Shown piece by piece: positions 8,272 to 17,865 of a stretch of 64,000 nucleotides of DNA; the stretch's first letter is position 1; every line of letters begins with the position of its first letter. The translations under genes were made by a program, and so were the position numbers. Location: the NCBI GenBank assembly GCA_023139045.1, contig JAGLOJ010000014.1, positions 32,728 through 96,727 on the forward strand. Reading direction: 5' to 3'. The notes beneath the pieces were generated by a model that was not told the origin of the DNA, searched no databases, and was given only the letters and a program-made list of their open reading frames with translations. Source of the DNA: Candidatus Sabulitectum sp. Its GTDB lineage: Bacteria > Fermentibacterota > Fermentibacteria > Fermentibacterales > JCC-6.

Positions 8272-10725
8272 TTACTGTACTTTAAGCATCTTCTGAGTAA
8301 GAACCTGACCGGCAGTCTCAAGTCGGCAGAAGTAAACTCCTGCACCGACTGGAGAACCTGCTGCATCAGTTCCATCCCAGATGATAGTATGGTTTGCCGC
8401 TGCCATCTCTTCGTTGGCAATGGTTGTTACAAGGCGACCGGTCATGTCAAAGACATTTACCCTTACATTTCCGCCGACAGGAAGGCCGAAGCTTATTGCT
8501 GTCTGTGCGGTGAACGGGTTGGGTGCGTTGCCTCCGAGCACAAGCTGCGCCGGAATCTCCGGTGAGAAAACACCGAAGCCCTCGCCAAGAGCATAAATTC
8601 CGCCCTCTTCAACAGTTGCAAATATCTTCCCATTCTGCATCCAGCTGTCAAGTTTGACCCAGCCCTCATTTGTGTAACGATACACAGATGCGGCATTGGT
8701 GCTGCTGTTAAATGAGAGAGTTCCAGTTACTGCTGGAATGGCAACGGGACCGACAATAATACCGGTCATCCGACTGCGAATATCAGCAATGGAAAGGCCG
8801 GATTCCATGGCAAGACCAAGGGTACTGGTTTCTGCCAGGGTAATCATACTCCCGCTGGGAGCTCCGCCCTTAGGTACATCGAAGAAAACATTATCGATCT
8901 CCAGGCTGACATCGGTGTCGGCAAACCCAACTGCCACTTCGCGAATTCCCTGCACGGTATGGCCTGTGCTGTCAAATCCGCTGAAGCTGAGAGTGTAGGT
9001 TCCGCTAGCCCAGGCGGGGAATATTCCCGTGAAAAGGCCACCATAGAAGCTGCTCATCTTGATGTTCTGTGTTGAATCACCAATTTGTGCTTTAAATACG
9101 GGGCCTACCCAGTCATATCCCTCGATCTCATCGGTATCCGCATCCACCAGAGCCGTATAAACAGTTATGTACTGAGACATAATACCATTCTGGTGAAGAG
9201 CGGTCTCTGTTTCCGGGGCAACTTCATCATTGGAGATGTAGTACCTCATGCCCATGGCACCGCCGGGGTTGTTGTTTGTCAGAATGATGTAGGTGTTTGG
9301 ATCGCTCAGCGTGAAAGAAGTGTTGTAAAACTCATCAAAAACAAATGGTTCCACAGAGATGAACTCACCAGCCGCGTCATCACACTTGATAAGAAGGCCT
9401 TCCCAGCGCGAGTTTACAGCACTGTTGGCTCCGGAACCATCAGAGTACTGACCATTGATGAATGTTACCCAGTCTTCTGTATAAGTGTTAAAACGGCAGT
9501 ACTGGCTTGCCCAGACAGGCCCCTTCAATGCACGGGTCAATGGTGCAATCCATCCTTCAATGGGAAAGGAGTTAAAGGTCTTTGTGAAAGCAGCAGGCAT
9601 TAATGCATGCGACCAGTTTTCCTGAGTTGTTCCCTCAAGGAAATCATACATGTAGATGCCCCCGGCATAATCACTGCGGAAGTCATTGTGAAGGTTGCAG
9701 ACCAACCAGTCGAAGTAAAGCGGAACAACATGGTCATTCACTGCTGTTTCTTCATCAGCGGCAGGATCGATTGCAAGAGCAATCGAGAGCATTCCGACAT
9801 TTTCTGTATCCATGGCAATGGTGGAGATGATGTCATCCCCCTCACGCTGTGCAAGATACATAAACCAGAGGAACTGCTGCCCCTTGGATGCTTCATGATC
9901 GTACTTGGCATTAGCAGCCTGAGAGTTGATCAACTCGATATATGCAACATTCGCGAATCCCTTAAGAAGTCCGAAGGCGCCGTGCTCATACACAGATGTA
10001 TGCGTAAAACCAAAGCATCGGTACTGCATAACCTGAGAAATTCCACGAATCAGCCAGCGTTCTTCTTCTTTCTGGCTTGAAATCATGATTAGATCTGCCA
10101 GACCATTCGCCAGGTTCCACTCTCTCATCTCTACCGCTGCAGGCATCAAAAACGGCAAGAGGGTATTCGAATGAATGTTTACATAGAACACTTCCATGGC
10201 TTCGCCTTCTATCTCGTTGTAAGACAGATCAGCGTAGTGCATAATGTTCATTGGTACCGTTGATGTTGAACTGGCGCTGTATCTGGTAGGTATCGCAGCG
10301 AGAATAACAACGACTTTGCCGTCGCTGTTCAAATCCTCGGGTACTCCACAGTCTGCAGTTACTGTACCCCATACATTATCTTCGAATGAGGCAGTAAGCG
10401 CTGCGAAATCTGCGGGATCCACAAGATTAAGGGTATCATTTGATCCCCATACAATCTTGGGTACGAATGTTGTATCCCCATTGCCGCCACTGTTGTCAAT
10501 ACGACTGGTGTCCTGAACCAGCCATACTGCGTGATCGGTTATGGCGCGACAGGTAAATATGTGTTCTTCCGGCGTTTGAGCGAACTCCTGCAGGTCAGGA
10601 ACAAGCACGGTTACCTGATCATTTACCTCAATTGCTGAGGCATTGCCAACACCGAGGAGCGGCATCAGGAGAACAGCGAAGACGGCAAGAAGACCAATCC
10701 TCCCTTTTCTCGGCAATCTGTTCAT
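8272..10725 (-). CDS. Large secreted protein with C-terminal FlgD-like (type IX-like) sorting domain
   Basis: 817 residues. N-terminal signal peptide (LLAVFAVLLMPLLGVGNASA) and a C-terminal module of about 90 residues opening with GNAPNPFTAQTAISFGLP and containing VNVFDMTGRLV and AGVYFCRLE, the FlgD-Ig/type IX-like sorting domain of FCB-group secreted proteins. The middle has a DLNSDGKVVVILA stretch and an organisation like large secreted neutral metallopeptidases, but I find no HExxH, so a peptidase call is not justified. Upstream in-frame starts to 10911 were rejected: ATG 10725 has a GAGGAGG ribosome-binding site and begins the signal peptide. A gap of 100 bases separates it from the GWxTD gene before it. 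Confidence 0.8.
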   Translation of the reverse strand: MNRLPRKGRIGLLAVFAVLLMPLLGVGNASAIEVNDQVTVLVPDLQEFAQTPEEHIFTCRAITDHAVWLVQDTSRIDNSGGNGDTTFVPKIVWGSNDTLNLVDPADFAALTASFEDNVWGTVTADCGVPEDLNSDGKVVVILAAIPTRYSASSTSTVPMNIMHYADLSYNEIEGEAMEVFYVNIHSNTLLPFLMPAAVEMREWNLANGLADLIMISSQKEEERWLIRGISQVMQYRCFGFTHTSVYEHGAFGLLKGFANVAYIELINSQAANAKYDHEASKGQQFLWFMYLAQREGDDIISTIAMDTENVGMLSIALAIDPAADEETAVNDHVVPLYFDWLVCNLHNDFRSDYAGGIYMYDFLEGTTQENWSHALMPAAFTKTFNSFPIEGWIAPLTRALKGPVWASQYCRFNTYTEDWVTFINGQYSDGSGANSAVNSRWEGLLIKCDDAAGEFISVEPFVFDEFYNTSFTLSDPNTYIILTNNNPGGAMGMRYYISNDEVAPETETALHQNGIMSQYITVYTALVDADTDEIEGYDWVGPVFKAQIGDSTQNIKMSSFYGGLFTGIFPAWASGTYTLSFSGFDSTGHTVQGIREVAVGFADTDVSLEIDNVFFDVPKGGAPSGSMITLAETSTLGLAMESGLSIADIRSRMTGIIVGPVAIPAVTGTLSFNSSTNAASVYRYTNEGWVKLDSWMQNGKIFATVEEGGIYALGEGFGVFSPEIPAQLVLGGNAPNPFTAQTAISFGLPVGGNVRVNVFDMTGRLVTTIANEEMAAANHTIIWDGTDAAGSPVGAGVYFCRLETAGQVLTQKMLKVQ

Positions 10726-10825
10726 TTGAACCTCCTCGTAACTAGGTTTCTTTGTTACTTCGTATCTATTTTCTGCACCTGATTCTATGAATCGGTGCGC
10801 TTTATACATTTTTCGGCAGTACACA

Positions 10826-12151
10826 CTAAAACTCATCATCGCCTCCGGAACTTCCGCCGCTGCGATTGACATTTTGTAACATGCTCTGCCAGTTTGAATA
10901 GCTGACTTCACCCTCTACTGTGGAATATATCTGGAGATAATCTCCATTACCCATCAGATCAGCAAAAACAAAGCCCTCCTGCTCGGAACTGTAGTAGGTC
11001 CAGAGCTCGTAAGGTGCCTGAGTTGTACTGAAAGGATCTGATTCCACCTCGTCGGGTTCACCGAAAATCAGGTACACCCTTCCCCTGTCAGTTTCCCATC
11101 CCTCTTTTCCCAGGGCTGAGAATCTTGCGGCCACGACTCTGCTTCTTTCCAGATATCCGTTGTGCTCCCCTGGATTGGCATTCCAGTAGTTGTTGTAGTA
11201 AAGTGCCTTTCCGTCCTCGTCTAACCTGTTGAACAGTTCTGCTTCCTCCCGGTTCAGAAGAAGGGGGAATTCGATCAAACATCCGGTAGAGAAAATCTCC
11301 GGGGTTTGAACGGATTCAACAACTGGAAGAAAAACTTCCACAACCAGAGGTTTAAATACTGAACCTAAGGTATCCCCATTCTGAGTGTAGGTGACAGAAA
11401 GGGTGTAAAGCCCCGGTTCTCTCACCACGGAAAGATCGATACTGTCAATCAAAGCAATCGTTTCCATTCCATCCGGAATGGAAATAACGTCTGCAGGTCT
11501 GGCGAAGATTGGCAGCCCTTCAGGATTCAGCAGTTTGCTGTACCTTAGAATATCAGTTCCCCCGAGGGAGTAGATCTCCTGGTAGGTATACAGCATGCTT
11601 TCACCCGGTACGGCAAACCTGGTTGATGCAGCTGGAAACACAATAATGCTTCCCTTCAAAAGCGAGTTAACCGAACCCTCAACTGCCGGCATGATAGTTC
11701 TGGCAATCTCAACATCACTTAGATGTTCAGGATGCTCAACAGAAAGTTCCCTGACAGCAACCCCCTGACGGCCATTGCCTGCATCTGTCATGCTTACAGT
11801 TAGTATCCAGTCACCCTCAAGTACAGGCAGCAGTGTGCAGTTTACCGCACGGCCACTTTCACTCCACGCAAGTGGAGTATTCCAAATGTCAGCCGCTACA
11901 GTATCACCCGGTACAGAGCAGAGAGATATCTCTGTAGTGAAGAGACACATTCCATCTGAACCCCGGGAAAACTGTGCGATATCCACTTCCTGATACACTT
12001 CAAGAAGAAGAGTATCTCCAGCCCCGGCTCTGATGCTGAAAACGGCTGTGTCAATGGCAAAATCAATATTGCCACGACTCACTGTTGCCAGCCCGAGGGC
12101 CGCCGCTGTAAATGCCAGTACCAGAAGAAGAGCAGTGGTGCTTCTAGTCAT
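10826..12151 (-). CDS. GWxTD domain-containing secreted protein
   Basis: 441 residues. Signal peptide at the N-terminus (MTRSTTALLLVLAFTAAALG), a beta-rich middle, and a C-terminal GWxTD domain at about residues 335-415: FNRLDEDGKALYYNNYW, then GWETDRGRVYLIFGEPDEVE. The domain is common in FCB-group and acidobacterial genomes and has no settled function. The protein ends in a Gly/Ser/Asp tail. The ATG at 12151 was chosen over an earlier in-frame start because GAGAGGGATGG precedes it and the signal peptide follows at once. It overlaps the end of the previous GWxTD gene by 8 bases, so the tandem pair is probably coupled. Confidence 0.85.
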   Translation of the reverse strand: MTRSTTALLLVLAFTAAALGLATVSRGNIDFAIDTAVFSIRAGAGDTLLLEVYQEVDIAQFSRGSDGMCLFTTEISLCSVPGDTVAADIWNTPLAWSESGRAVNCTLLPVLEGDWILTVSMTDAGNGRQGVAVRELSVEHPEHLSDVEIARTIMPAVEGSVNSLLKGSIIVFPAASTRFAVPGESMLYTYQEIYSLGGTDILRYSKLLNPEGLPIFARPADVISIPDGMETIALIDSIDLSVVREPGLYTLSVTYTQNGDTLGSVFKPLVVEVFLPVVESVQTPEIFSTGCLIEFPLLLNREEAELFNRLDEDGKALYYNNYWNANPGEHNGYLERSRVVAARFSALGKEGWETDRGRVYLIFGEPDEVESDPFSTTQAPYELWTYYSSEQEGFVFADLMGNGDYLQIYSTVEGEVSYSNWQSMLQNVNRSGGSSGGDDEF

Positions 12152-13313
12152 GTGACCATCCCTCTCTTGCGTTGAATGCTCTATCCACAATATTCCAGCC
12201 CTCGACCATTTCGTAATATCCGTATCCGTCCTGATCTACGAAAGTGACCGCAAGGGAAGGAGTAAAATACTGCCAGGTAATGTAGGGGTAGTAACCAATC
12301 TCAAACGGGAAATTCTCTACAATGTCCGGTTCTCCCATTTTTGCATAAACTACGCCCCTGTCGGTGTTTATTCCACGTATTCCAGTGGTACTGAAATCTC
12401 TTGAGATCCTGTCAAGTCTGAGCAGGTATGCATCAAGGTATTCATTCTCTCTGGTTGCCGGGTTGGGATCCCGCCGGGCCCAGAAATCTGACATTACAGA
12501 ATTTCTGTCTCCAAGACCTCCGGCTCGTTCAAGCTCTCTCATTTCATGGGTTGAAGCAATTGGTCTGATAAGAGTTTTCGTCTCATCAACATCATCACCC
12601 CACATATCCCAGGATTCGAGAACCAGAATTGAACTGGACGAGGAGGCAACAACACTGTCGCCTTGAAGAGCAGCCACAGTAAACCTGTATCTGCCTTTTT
12701 CAAGGCCATTGAGAGAAACATCTGCAGAGTAGGAAATTACTCTATCTTCCCTGGCCTCACTTGTCAGCCAACCCTCCCGAACAACATCCGTTGATCTGTC
12801 AAGAAGGGCATAGGCTACGGGTGGTACATATTCTTCTTCCTCATTTTCCGGTATGTAAACATTCCAGAAGAGGCTGACACAACCGGAAGCCCTCACACAG
12901 CCGTCGGGAGAAATCCTGACGCCTCCGCTTGACCAGAGAGTACCATTTGCAGCATCGATAAATATCTCGACTTCACTGCTGAGGATTGCTCCCGATTCAA
13001 GGTCTGTGAGGGTAACGGATACAATATGTCCACCTGTTTCAAGTAAGTCGTAAGCAAGTACTTCACTAATCGGGAAAGAAGCATCTGTGATCCTGCTGCC
13101 TTTGCGAAGAAAACCTTCGCCGTCGATAGTGGCTGTTATCTCATAAGAGACAAGTGAACCACCGGCAACTGTGCTTACTGCGATAAGATCCTCCTCGTTT
13201 ATCAGAACCGTTACCTCTGCTGATCCGGTATCTGTGGACCTGGAGGGGTAAGAACTCCAACTGAGACTGAAACTTGTCAACGCAAGCATTGTAAGGGCTG
13301 CAGCAAGTGTCAT
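12144..13313 (-). CDS. Second GWxTD-like secreted protein
   Basis: 389 residues with a signal peptide (TLAAALTMLALTSFSLSWSS) and a C-terminal domain matching the GWxTD family in shape: DRNSVMSDFWARRDPNPATR, LDRISRDF, and GINTDRGVVYAKMGEPD, where the usual GWxTD reads GINTD. The tandem arrangement with the next gene points to an old duplication followed by divergence. The start follows GGAAAGG. It is preceded by the PorV-like gene with a 57-base gap that holds a short hairpin at 13334-13351. Confidence 0.8.
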   Translation of the reverse strand: MTLAAALTMLALTSFSLSWSSYPSRSTDTGSAEVTVLINEEDLIAVSTVAGGSLVSYEITATIDGEGFLRKGSRITDASFPISEVLAYDLLETGGHIVSVTLTDLESGAILSSEVEIFIDAANGTLWSSGGVRISPDGCVRASGCVSLFWNVYIPENEEEEYVPPVAYALLDRSTDVVREGWLTSEAREDRVISYSADVSLNGLEKGRYRFTVAALQGDSVVASSSSSILVLESWDMWGDDVDETKTLIRPIASTHEMRELERAGGLGDRNSVMSDFWARRDPNPATRENEYLDAYLLRLDRISRDFSTTGIRGINTDRGVVYAKMGEPDIVENFPFEIGYYPYITWQYFTPSLAVTFVDQDGYGYYEMVEGWNIVDRAFNAREGWSHD

Positions 13314-13370
13314 TCAAGCCTTTCCGAGAGTCGGGAAGGGAAAACCCTTCCGGTTTATCCAGCTATCCTG

Positions 13371-14348
13371 CTAGAATGAAAATCCAAGACTGGCACGGTG
13401 AACCATTTCCAGTCTGTTGAAATCCTGATACGCGTAATCAAGAGTCAGAGCCTTGTCTCCCATAGGTACACGGAAACCGGCACCTGCGCTGAGACCCTCT
13501 TCATCTGTGTTCACACGATAGCCGCCCCTGAGGGCGATCATGTTGTTGTACCAGTACTCCGCACCAATGTTAACCTGCTCAACATTGTCGGCAGGATGTA
13601 CACCATCCACCTCCACGATGACCTGATGAGGACCCTGATCAACCACATCCATGGCAAGACCGATTCTGAAGTTCATGGGCATGGCATAAGGATCGTAGGT
13701 GTCAGTGGAATCTGATCCACTGTACCAGTTCTGACCCTCGCCGCCGGGGGTAAGCTCCGGTCCGAAGTTCTGAATTGACATTCCGATACGAAGTGTCTTG
13801 AAACCTGTGTCATAAAGTGTACCAATATCGACGGCAATGCCACCTGCTGATACATCATCCCAGGCCTCACGGACATACTTTGCAGTCAGCCCCGCACTGA
13901 ATCTGTCGGTAAGCATCCTTGCAAAAGAAAGACCAACAACCATGTCTGAGCATGTGAAGGTTTCTGTTCCATTGGGATCCTCAACCGTGGTCCGGTATAT
14001 GTCGCCGCTTGAAAGCAGACCGAACTGCAGGGCGATAGTACCGATACCAGTCAATTCGTGCGTAACAATGCCACTGCCGTAAAGCATGTCGGCGTAGAGC
14101 TGTGTACCCGAGAACTGGAACTGTGTTCCGGGAACCCTTACGAGAGCACCTGGATTCCAGTAAGCAGCACTGGGATCATCAGCTGTAGCGACAAAGGCAC
14201 CGCCCATAGCCACTCCACGGCATCCAACGCCGATTTTAAGGAACTGGGCACCTGACGTTCCTGTTTTTGCAAAGGAAGCCTCCGCAAGAGCAGGGAACAG
14301 CAGGAAGGCAACCAGTGCGGTTGCAAGTATCATGCTTGTTCGCTTCAT
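13371..14348 (-). CDS. PorV/UPF0164-type outer-membrane beta-barrel protein
   Basis: 325 residues. After a signal peptide (ILATALVAFLLFPALAEA) comes the family's opening, GAQFLKIGVGCRGVAMGGAFVATADDPSAAYWNPGAL, diagnostic of the UPF0164/PorV group of FadL-like barrels. Alternating hydrophobic strands continue to a C-terminal Phe (HRASLGFSF), as expected for an outer-membrane barrel. In Bacteroidota, PorV shuttles type IX substrates at the cell surface. Here it sits between a sorted secreted protein and two GWxTD proteins, which fits a secretion or surface-attachment role, though no other type IX core genes are in view. ATG 14348 follows GGGAGGAAACC. Confidence 0.88.
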   Translation of the reverse strand: MKRTSMILATALVAFLLFPALAEASFAKTGTSGAQFLKIGVGCRGVAMGGAFVATADDPSAAYWNPGALVRVPGTQFQFSGTQLYADMLYGSGIVTHELTGIGTIALQFGLLSSGDIYRTTVEDPNGTETFTCSDMVVGLSFARMLTDRFSAGLTAKYVREAWDDVSAGGIAVDIGTLYDTGFKTLRIGMSIQNFGPELTPGGEGQNWYSGSDSTDTYDPYAMPMNFRIGLAMDVVDQGPHQVIVEVDGVHPADNVEQVNIGAEYWYNNMIALRGGYRVNTDEEGLSAGAGFRVPMGDKALTLDYAYQDFNRLEMVHRASLGFSF

Positions 14349-14361
14349 GGTTTCCTCCCTT

Positions 14362-16629
14362 CTACTTGATGATTGCGAACTTATCAATCACAAAGTCGTC
14401 TGCGGTCTCTACTCTGTAAACGTAGAGGCCAGTTACTATATCCTGATCATTTCTGGAGACAAGATCCCAGTATTCTGTACCAACCTCACCAGTATAATCA
14501 CGATGCTCAAGAGATATTACATGATCTCCCGCAAGTGTAAATATGTGAATATCACACATGGATGGAAGATTAACGAATGCAATTTTGTTAAAGTAGGTTG
14601 TTTCCCAGGCTGCACTCATCTTGTAGGGATTGGGAACTACTCTCACATTCTCGGTCCAGTTGGCATCAGTACCCCAGTTCGGAGTAACAGCAACGGGAAC
14701 TCCCTCTAAAGACTGCTTGTAATTGCTTTTGGTGCTTTCAACAAGAGTTTCGGCATCATAGGCAGTAACAACATAGTAGTAAGGGAAACCGTTACGGGCT
14801 GTGTTATCCGTGTACTCGTGAACACCGGCCTCAGTTATCGTAGCGATGACTTCGAAGTTGCCGGGCTCAAAGGTAGAACGATATACCTTGTATCCACCGA
14901 ACGGGGAATATGCTTCTGCATTGGCGCCCCACTCAAGATGAACAGCGTTGTTCTGACCTTCGTAGAAAAGAACTGGCGTAGGAGGAAGATCGGGCACTCC
15001 CCAGTCGCCATCAAGGTAGTAGGCACTGAGAAGCTCATCTGCCGCCTCTCTTGCACCTTCAAGGCCGAGACCAATAAGCCAGCCACCTATAACGAACAGG
15101 CTGTCGCCGTCGTCAAGGGTCACCGGGCCCATGTTGGGAAGGAACCTGTAATCGAATACAGGATACGTGAGGGCAAAAGGGTTGTCGTAAACAAACGGCC
15201 ACGGACCGGGATTTGGTGCGACTCTCGCTTCCGGTGTATTGGGGTTTCCAACCCAGTTTTCCATGTAGGCCGGTCCACTGTGCTGACCACTCTGGTCAGG
15301 GAAAACACCCCACATGTAGTCATAAACCTGAAGATCACTTCCAGGATCACTTTCCCAGTTCCACCAGGCATGACTTAGTGGAATAGCAACGTCATAAACA
15401 TCACAAGGACGCTCAACATCACCGTTGGCTTTCACTACCCAGAGGTCAAGCAAACGCCAGCCGATAAAACCGTTACAGGGTACATCAATGTGCTGATCAC
15501 CGCTGTCATCACTTGTGCTTCCTGTTGCATCACTGTCCCACATGTAGCTCATGTTTCGAGGAACAACGGCGTAGGTTGTGTCTCCTACTACATGCTGCCA
15601 GAAATTCTCCGGGCGGTTACCCTCTGTAAACATATCCATACCGGTTCCGCTGTTGACAGGATAGATATAGGTTGAAGGGTCATTAAAATTAGTTGTCTTG
15701 AAAAGTATGGTGTAATGGTCGGAAACACCGTCACCATTGACATCATTATCCATGAAACTGTCAGATCCGATGTAGTTGTAGTAGTACCAGATGTTGTCGG
15801 GATCGTCTTTTTCCAGCGGGCTGTCAGGATTCTGCTGGTAAACATAGATGTTCTGCTCACTGGCAATAGTTTCATCGTCGAAAACATACTCGAAGTCTGG
15901 TGCTGTTGTAACATCACCGCTGTTAAGCCAGATGGCATGTCCATCATAGTAGACCATATCATCCAGGTGCGTTTCTACAGGGTTTGCGGTGGCAATATCA
16001 CAGTCACCGCGAATGCCCAGAACCAGGCCGTCAAGAGGCTTACCGCTGCCATACTGGCTGTGGTGTGTTACAGCAAACTTGTTTGCGATAAAGTTGTTGT
16101 AACCGGGTGTTCCCCAACTGTAGTTTTCCTCCCAGACCTGCATTCCGTACGGATTCTCGTTTCTGGAGGCATACCAGTCATCATAACCGTACTGAGTCTG
16201 CTCAAGAGCAGTGGGGCCCGGAACAAGTTTTTCCATGGGGAAACCCTCGCTCGTCCAGAGCTCGTAGCCAGAGCTGGCGTTTGCGTTGGCGCAGCTTGCC
16301 CATTTACCGAGACTGTCTTGGAATGAGCTGGTAATTTTACCGGCGCACGAGCTGAAAAGAGTACCCTGCCAGAGGTAGTAACTTCCCGACCCGGCGGGCC
16401 ACTCCATTGAAGGGTATTCTGCTTTGCTGTCACCGAACACGCCGATGTTCAGAAATGTACACCAGACATTACTCAGGTTGTGCAGTCCCATGACCACGGC
16501 AGGCCTGTCATCTGTGCCTTCCGGCAATGGAACTTGTCTAAGATTTCTTGCGAGGCCGGTACCTGCAAACACAAAGAGTGCAAGCACGACGAGTGCAAGG
16601 AGTCCGCGACTTCGCCTCGTATTCCTCAT
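14362..16629 (-). CDS. Large secreted protein with fibronectin III-like and C-terminal sorting domains
   Basis: 755 residues. Signal peptide after an Arg-rich start (MRNTRRSRGLLALVVLALF). The middle is long, aromatic-rich and unrecognised. About residues 575-660 form a fibronectin type III-like unit (AVHLEWGANAEAYSPFGGY, YYVVTAYDAE). The end carries a type IX-like sorting module: VRVVPNPYK, IHIFTLAGDHV, TGLYVYRVE. It is probably exported and surface attached or released. A GTG at 16635 is an equally possible start: the AGGAGGTGAT ribosome-binding site is 5 bases from the GTG and 11 from the ATG. The PorV-like gene follows after 13 bases, so the two are likely coexpressed. Confidence 0.8.
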   Translation of the reverse strand: MRNTRRSRGLLALVVLALFVFAGTGLARNLRQVPLPEGTDDRPAVVMGLHNLSNVWCTFLNIGVFGDSKAEYPSMEWPAGSGSYYLWQGTLFSSCAGKITSSFQDSLGKWASCANANASSGYELWTSEGFPMEKLVPGPTALEQTQYGYDDWYASRNENPYGMQVWEENYSWGTPGYNNFIANKFAVTHHSQYGSGKPLDGLVLGIRGDCDIATANPVETHLDDMVYYDGHAIWLNSGDVTTAPDFEYVFDDETIASEQNIYVYQQNPDSPLEKDDPDNIWYYYNYIGSDSFMDNDVNGDGVSDHYTILFKTTNFNDPSTYIYPVNSGTGMDMFTEGNRPENFWQHVVGDTTYAVVPRNMSYMWDSDATGSTSDDSGDQHIDVPCNGFIGWRLLDLWVVKANGDVERPCDVYDVAIPLSHAWWNWESDPGSDLQVYDYMWGVFPDQSGQHSGPAYMENWVGNPNTPEARVAPNPGPWPFVYDNPFALTYPVFDYRFLPNMGPVTLDDGDSLFVIGGWLIGLGLEGAREAADELLSAYYLDGDWGVPDLPPTPVLFYEGQNNAVHLEWGANAEAYSPFGGYKVYRSTFEPGNFEVIATITEAGVHEYTDNTARNGFPYYYVVTAYDAETLVESTKSNYKQSLEGVPVAVTPNWGTDANWTENVRVVPNPYKMSAAWETTYFNKIAFVNLPSMCDIHIFTLAGDHVISLEHRDYTGEVGTEYWDLVSRNDQDIVTGLYVYRVETADDFVIDKFAIIK

Positions 16630-16720
16630 ACTCACTATCACCTCCTGTCTTTCTCCAAACGTGCCTTTCATTGCAGTTCGGATCCTACTTGTGTTGTGTG
16701 TCATACCCATATGCCACACC

Positions 16721-17389
16721 CTAATTAGATAACTCAAAGTTGTAACCCAGTGAGGTCCATACGGCAACAGGTACATTGTTGTTGCGTGCAGGCGACCAGC
16801 GCGTATTCCACGCGGCCGACATGGCAGCCTGATCGAGACTGCTGACTCCACTTGAGTTGTAAAGCTGAACATCAGCCACAGTGCCGTCAGCTTTAACAAA
16901 GATCCAGAGTGTAACCAAACCCTCTACGCCGGCCTGGCTGGCAAGATCAGGGTAGTTTGCGGCTGGCCTGTAGGTGCAAACCGGGAAAACTTCTGCGGCC
17001 ATAAACCGCGGTGGCCCCATTTCCCCGGACTGCCCCATATCGCCAAGCTCATCACTCTGGTCAATGGTTAAAGCTTCTTCAAGCCCTTCTGTGTCGTCGC
17101 TGAGCGACAGCGTAATGTCAAGCTCTTCAATTATTTCTTCCGTTTCATCCTGCAATTCTTCCTGCTCTTCTTCAACTTCTTCTTCCTGTTCTTCAACATC
17201 GTCGTCGAAGGCAATGTCAGCCTCAACGGCTTCCATCTGCGAATCTGAAGTTCGAGTAGACAGCCTGCCCAGTTCACTGGCAGGAATAAACTCGAAGAAG
17301 ATGATCAGAAACGCAAGAGCCACAACAATTCCCCACTCAAAGCCAAGTGCGGACTGTTTTCTGCTCTCTATATCAGCGCTTGTAGACAT
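16721..17389 (-). CDS. TonB-family energy transducer with acidic linker
   Basis: 222 residues. One N-terminal membrane anchor at about residues 18-36 (WGIVVALAFLIIFFEFIP), a linker, and a C-terminal TonB domain from about residue 135 (PDLASQAGVEGLVTLWIFV, VQLYNSSGVSSLDQAAMSAAWNTRWSPA). Classical TonB linkers are Pro/Lys rich; this one is a run of Glu and Asp from about residue 55 to 95 and could form a helical or coiled segment. It should pass energy from the ExbB/ExbD proteins encoded just upstream to the TonB-dependent receptor at the head of the run. The spacing of 11 bases behind ExbD supports one operon. Confidence 0.88.
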   Translation of the reverse strand: MSTSADIESRKQSALGFEWGIVVALAFLIIFFEFIPASELGRLSTRTSDSQMEAVEADIAFDDDVEEQEEEVEEEQEELQDETEEIIEELDITLSLSDDTEGLEEALTIDQSDELGDMGQSGEMGPPRFMAAEVFPVCTYRPAANYPDLASQAGVEGLVTLWIFVKADGTVADVQLYNSSGVSSLDQAAMSAAWNTRWSPARNNNVPVAVWTSLGYNFELSN

Positions 17390-17400
17390 CTCACCTCCCC

Positions 17401-17865
17401 CTATATTCCTGTGCTCAATTCCTGAGCGTTAAACTGAATGCTGTACAACTCCTCGTAACGAAGATCCGCAAAAAGACCGACCATAGCACTCATAGGGACA
17501 CGAGTGTCTGCATTGAGTACTATGACATCAAGGTGCTTGTTCTGCTCACGCCAGAATTTGTCAGCAAGACCTTTCAGTTGAACTGCAACCTGATCTACAG
17601 GCAGGTCGTAGTCGCCGATTCTTGCTATAACTTCACTCTGGCTGTCACCGGGGTTCATCTGTTTGATCCAGACGGCCACGATGAGATTCTCCTTCCCGAG
17701 CTCGCTCATTACCTGAGGGTGAGCCTGGGGAAAGCGAATTCTGAGACCGGTGTCATCCTTGAAAATGGTTGTAGCCATGAAGAAGACAAGAAGCAGGAAA
17801 ACGATATCCGACATTGTGCTGGATCCTATCGCACTGCCCACCTTCATTCGTCTTTTAAATTTCAT
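17401..17865 (-). CDS. ExbD/TolR-type biopolymer transport protein
   Basis: 154 residues. Short basic N-terminus, then the single membrane helix with the conserved proton-path Asp: STMSDIVFLLLVFFMATT near residues 16-33. The periplasmic domain has the TolR-like closing region (VIVLNADTRVPMSAMVGLFADLR). It should form the proton channel with the TolQ-like protein at 18621. Its start codon overlaps the stop of the longer ExbD before it (ATGA), so the two ExbD proteins are translated together and may form a mixed dimer. Confidence 0.9.
   Translation of the reverse strand: MKFKRRMKVGSAIGSSTMSDIVFLLLVFFMATTIFKDDTGLRIRFPQAHPQVMSELGKENLIVAVWIKQMNPGDSQSEVIARIGDYDLPVDQVAVQLKGLADKFWREQNKHLDVIVLNADTRVPMSAMVGLFADLRYEELYSIQFNAQELSTGI

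Noticed and set aside
13334-13351. Hairpin between the PorV-like and GWxTD genes as an operon-internal terminator.
   Set aside because: The stem is 7 bp and no U-tract follows on the minus strand, so it is more likely a minor mRNA structure.
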